A stretch of 29,808 bases of DNA from positions 1 through 29,808 of the forward strand of contig CAJVPP010000560.1 of the NCBI GenBank assembly GCA_910592005.1, in the 5' to 3' direction. The position numbers and the translations under genes are program-made. The stretch is from Funneliformis mosseae. Its lineage: Eukaryota > Glomeromycota > Glomeromycetes > Glomerales > Glomeraceae. Below the pieces are notes generated by a model, which worked only from the letters and a program-made list of their open reading frames with translations, did not search any database and was not told where the DNA came from. Below, piece after piece: positions 28,905-29,808 of the stretch (the first letter of the stretch is position 1; the number at the start of each line of letters is the position of its first letter).

Positions 28905-29529
28905 ATGAATCTTCCAAAAATCGATCTAATTATAACTTTTCTCCTTAGTTTGTTGTTTTTTTCATTACTCAAATGGTCTATGTAATGATATCAACGATTT
29001 AAAGTTGAAAAATGACGGAAGTATCACAGACTACCCCACACTCTACCACATGGATGAAGGAAATATCTATCTCAGGCTGGCAAAGTACATGCACATTGCT
29101 TACTTTTTTTTCGTTTTTAATGTCTTAATGTACTGATATATGAAAATCCTTAGTATGCCTTGCGGATCGTCATCTCTCGGGATTCATGTGATGCTACCTA
29201 AAGATGAAAATCCATTAACGTTCGATTGGCGCACACTTACTAACGACAGTGTGAAAAATGAAATAATCATCGGCAAAGACGTTGTAAAGAACACCATATT
29301 CCGTATTCAAGCAAAAATTCAAGGTTTTAACAATATTAGTTGTTCTACACCTTCTTTCAGCGGTCAAATTTGCTATCCTGCATATATTGAAAATTCTCCA
29401 CCTCCTCCACCGAAGCCTCCTAGATGTGATGAAGCTTGTGGTTTAATTATTGCAGGTGCTTTAGGATGTGTTTCAACTATCATAGCTGCAATATTAGGAT
29501 TTTATAAAGGATCCCACGATAAACTTTAA
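28905..29529 (+). CDS. Secretory single-pass membrane protein, two exons, one apparent frameshift
   Basis: Exon 1 starts M-N-L-P-K-I-D-L-I-I-T-F-L-L-S-L-L-F-F (ATG 28905; an in-frame ATG lies at 28887), a clear signal peptide. At the T7 run (28956-28962) the frame must shift by one base. After it the other frame reads Y-S-N-G-L-C-N-D-I-N-D-L-K-L-K-N-D-G-S-I then T-D-Y-P-T-L-Y-H-M-D-E-G-N-I-Y-L-R-L-A. A 69-nt intron (29085-29153; GTACAT, TACTGATA branch, CCTTAG) joins cleanly to M-P-C-G-S-S-S-L-G-I-H-V-M-L-P. The ectodomain continues with F-D-W-R-T-L-T-N-D-S-V and several Cys, then a stem with five prolines (N-S-P-P-P-P-P-K-P-P), C-D-E-A-C-G, and a TM helix (L-I-I-A-G-A-L-G-C-V-S-T-I-I-A-A-I-L-G). 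A short basic tail K-G-S-H-D-K-L and TAA follow. With one T removed the product is 184 aa and the frame closes exactly. It is likely a type I surface or vacuolar-route protein of a lineage-specific family. The odd T may be a sequencing error or a recent null mutation. Confidence 0.7.
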
Positions 29530-29544
29530 ACATTTTCAAACTTT

Positions 29545-29550
29545 AATAAA
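29545..29550 (+). terminator. Polyadenylation signal
   Basis: AATAAA lies 16 nt after the TAA of the membrane-protein gene, the expected spacing for fungal 3'-end formation. The remaining bases to the window end are A+T-rich with no further feature. Confidence 0.55.
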
Positions 29551-29808
29551 CAATGACTATCAAATAACTTCCCGAATTTATCCATTACCCGGATTTTTCG
29601 CCAAATTGATTTGACAATGTTATTACATATTACATGGCTCACGTAAATAATTTTATCCGGTATCCCGTGATTTTTTATAATTAACAATGACTATAATAAA
29701 TCGTTTATCAGGCAAAATATCATTTAATAACTTATATTAAGCATTATTTGTATTAATAAAATTACATTTAAAACTAATTAATTATATATAGTACAATTTG
29801 TATAATAA

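Noticed and set aside
1..29808. CRISPR arrays, bacterial operons or phage genes
   Set aside because: Repeats are tandem without unique spacers, genes have spliceosomal introns, and no Shine-Dalgarno or operon structure is seen.

Overview
The window looks like nuclear DNA of an arbuscular mycorrhizal fungus (Glomeromycotina, Rhizophagus/Glomus-like). Supporting signs are very high A+T, short 60-90 nt GT..AG introns with CTRAY/ACTAAC branch sites, a TKL-type kinase relic with the wording typical of the expanded Rhizophagus kinome (H-S-G-N-I-L-I-H-Q-G, D-F-G, Y-V-D-P-K-R-F), a LINE RNase H relic, and many lineage-style repeats. The species is not determined. There are no operons, rRNA, convincing tRNA or CRISPR. 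All calls come from reading by eye; no database search was possible.

Left part (1-13.4 kb) is extremely A+T-rich and holds decayed material: a ~30/60-bp minisatellite (150-1045), a LINE RNase H/C-terminal relic (1263-2600), one copy of a ~465-bp dispersed repeat (2742-3202), a faint kinase relic (4863-5100), degenerate tandem arrays (5640-6120, 8905-9535, 9650-10095), a coiled-coil gene relic (6573-8084), an unidentified gene relic (11490-12808) and a foldback element built from 24-bp palindromic units (12868-13438). The coding relics stay in frame for long stretches and are interrupted mostly by stops that fit C-to-T change of Gln or Arg codons.

Right part (13.5-29.8 kb) is less A+T-extreme and holds the only plausible live genes. 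These are a 51-aa two-exon secreted peptide precursor (15365-15602, +) and a two-exon signal-peptide/single-TM surface protein (28905-29529, +) that needs a one-base correction in a T7 run. Around them lie an unprocessed pseudogene of the proteasome deubiquitinase Rpn11 (about 21600-22792, all introns kept), a kinase relic (17305-17542), several unidentified gene relics on both strands, three foldback/hairpin elements (16992-17090, 24412-24690, 28170-28632) and the second, less mutated copy of the dispersed repeat (26783-27255).

No multi-gene system is evident. The best leads are the secreted peptide precursor, the membrane protein, and the directional GC-to-AT decay shown by comparing the two copies of one repeat within the window.
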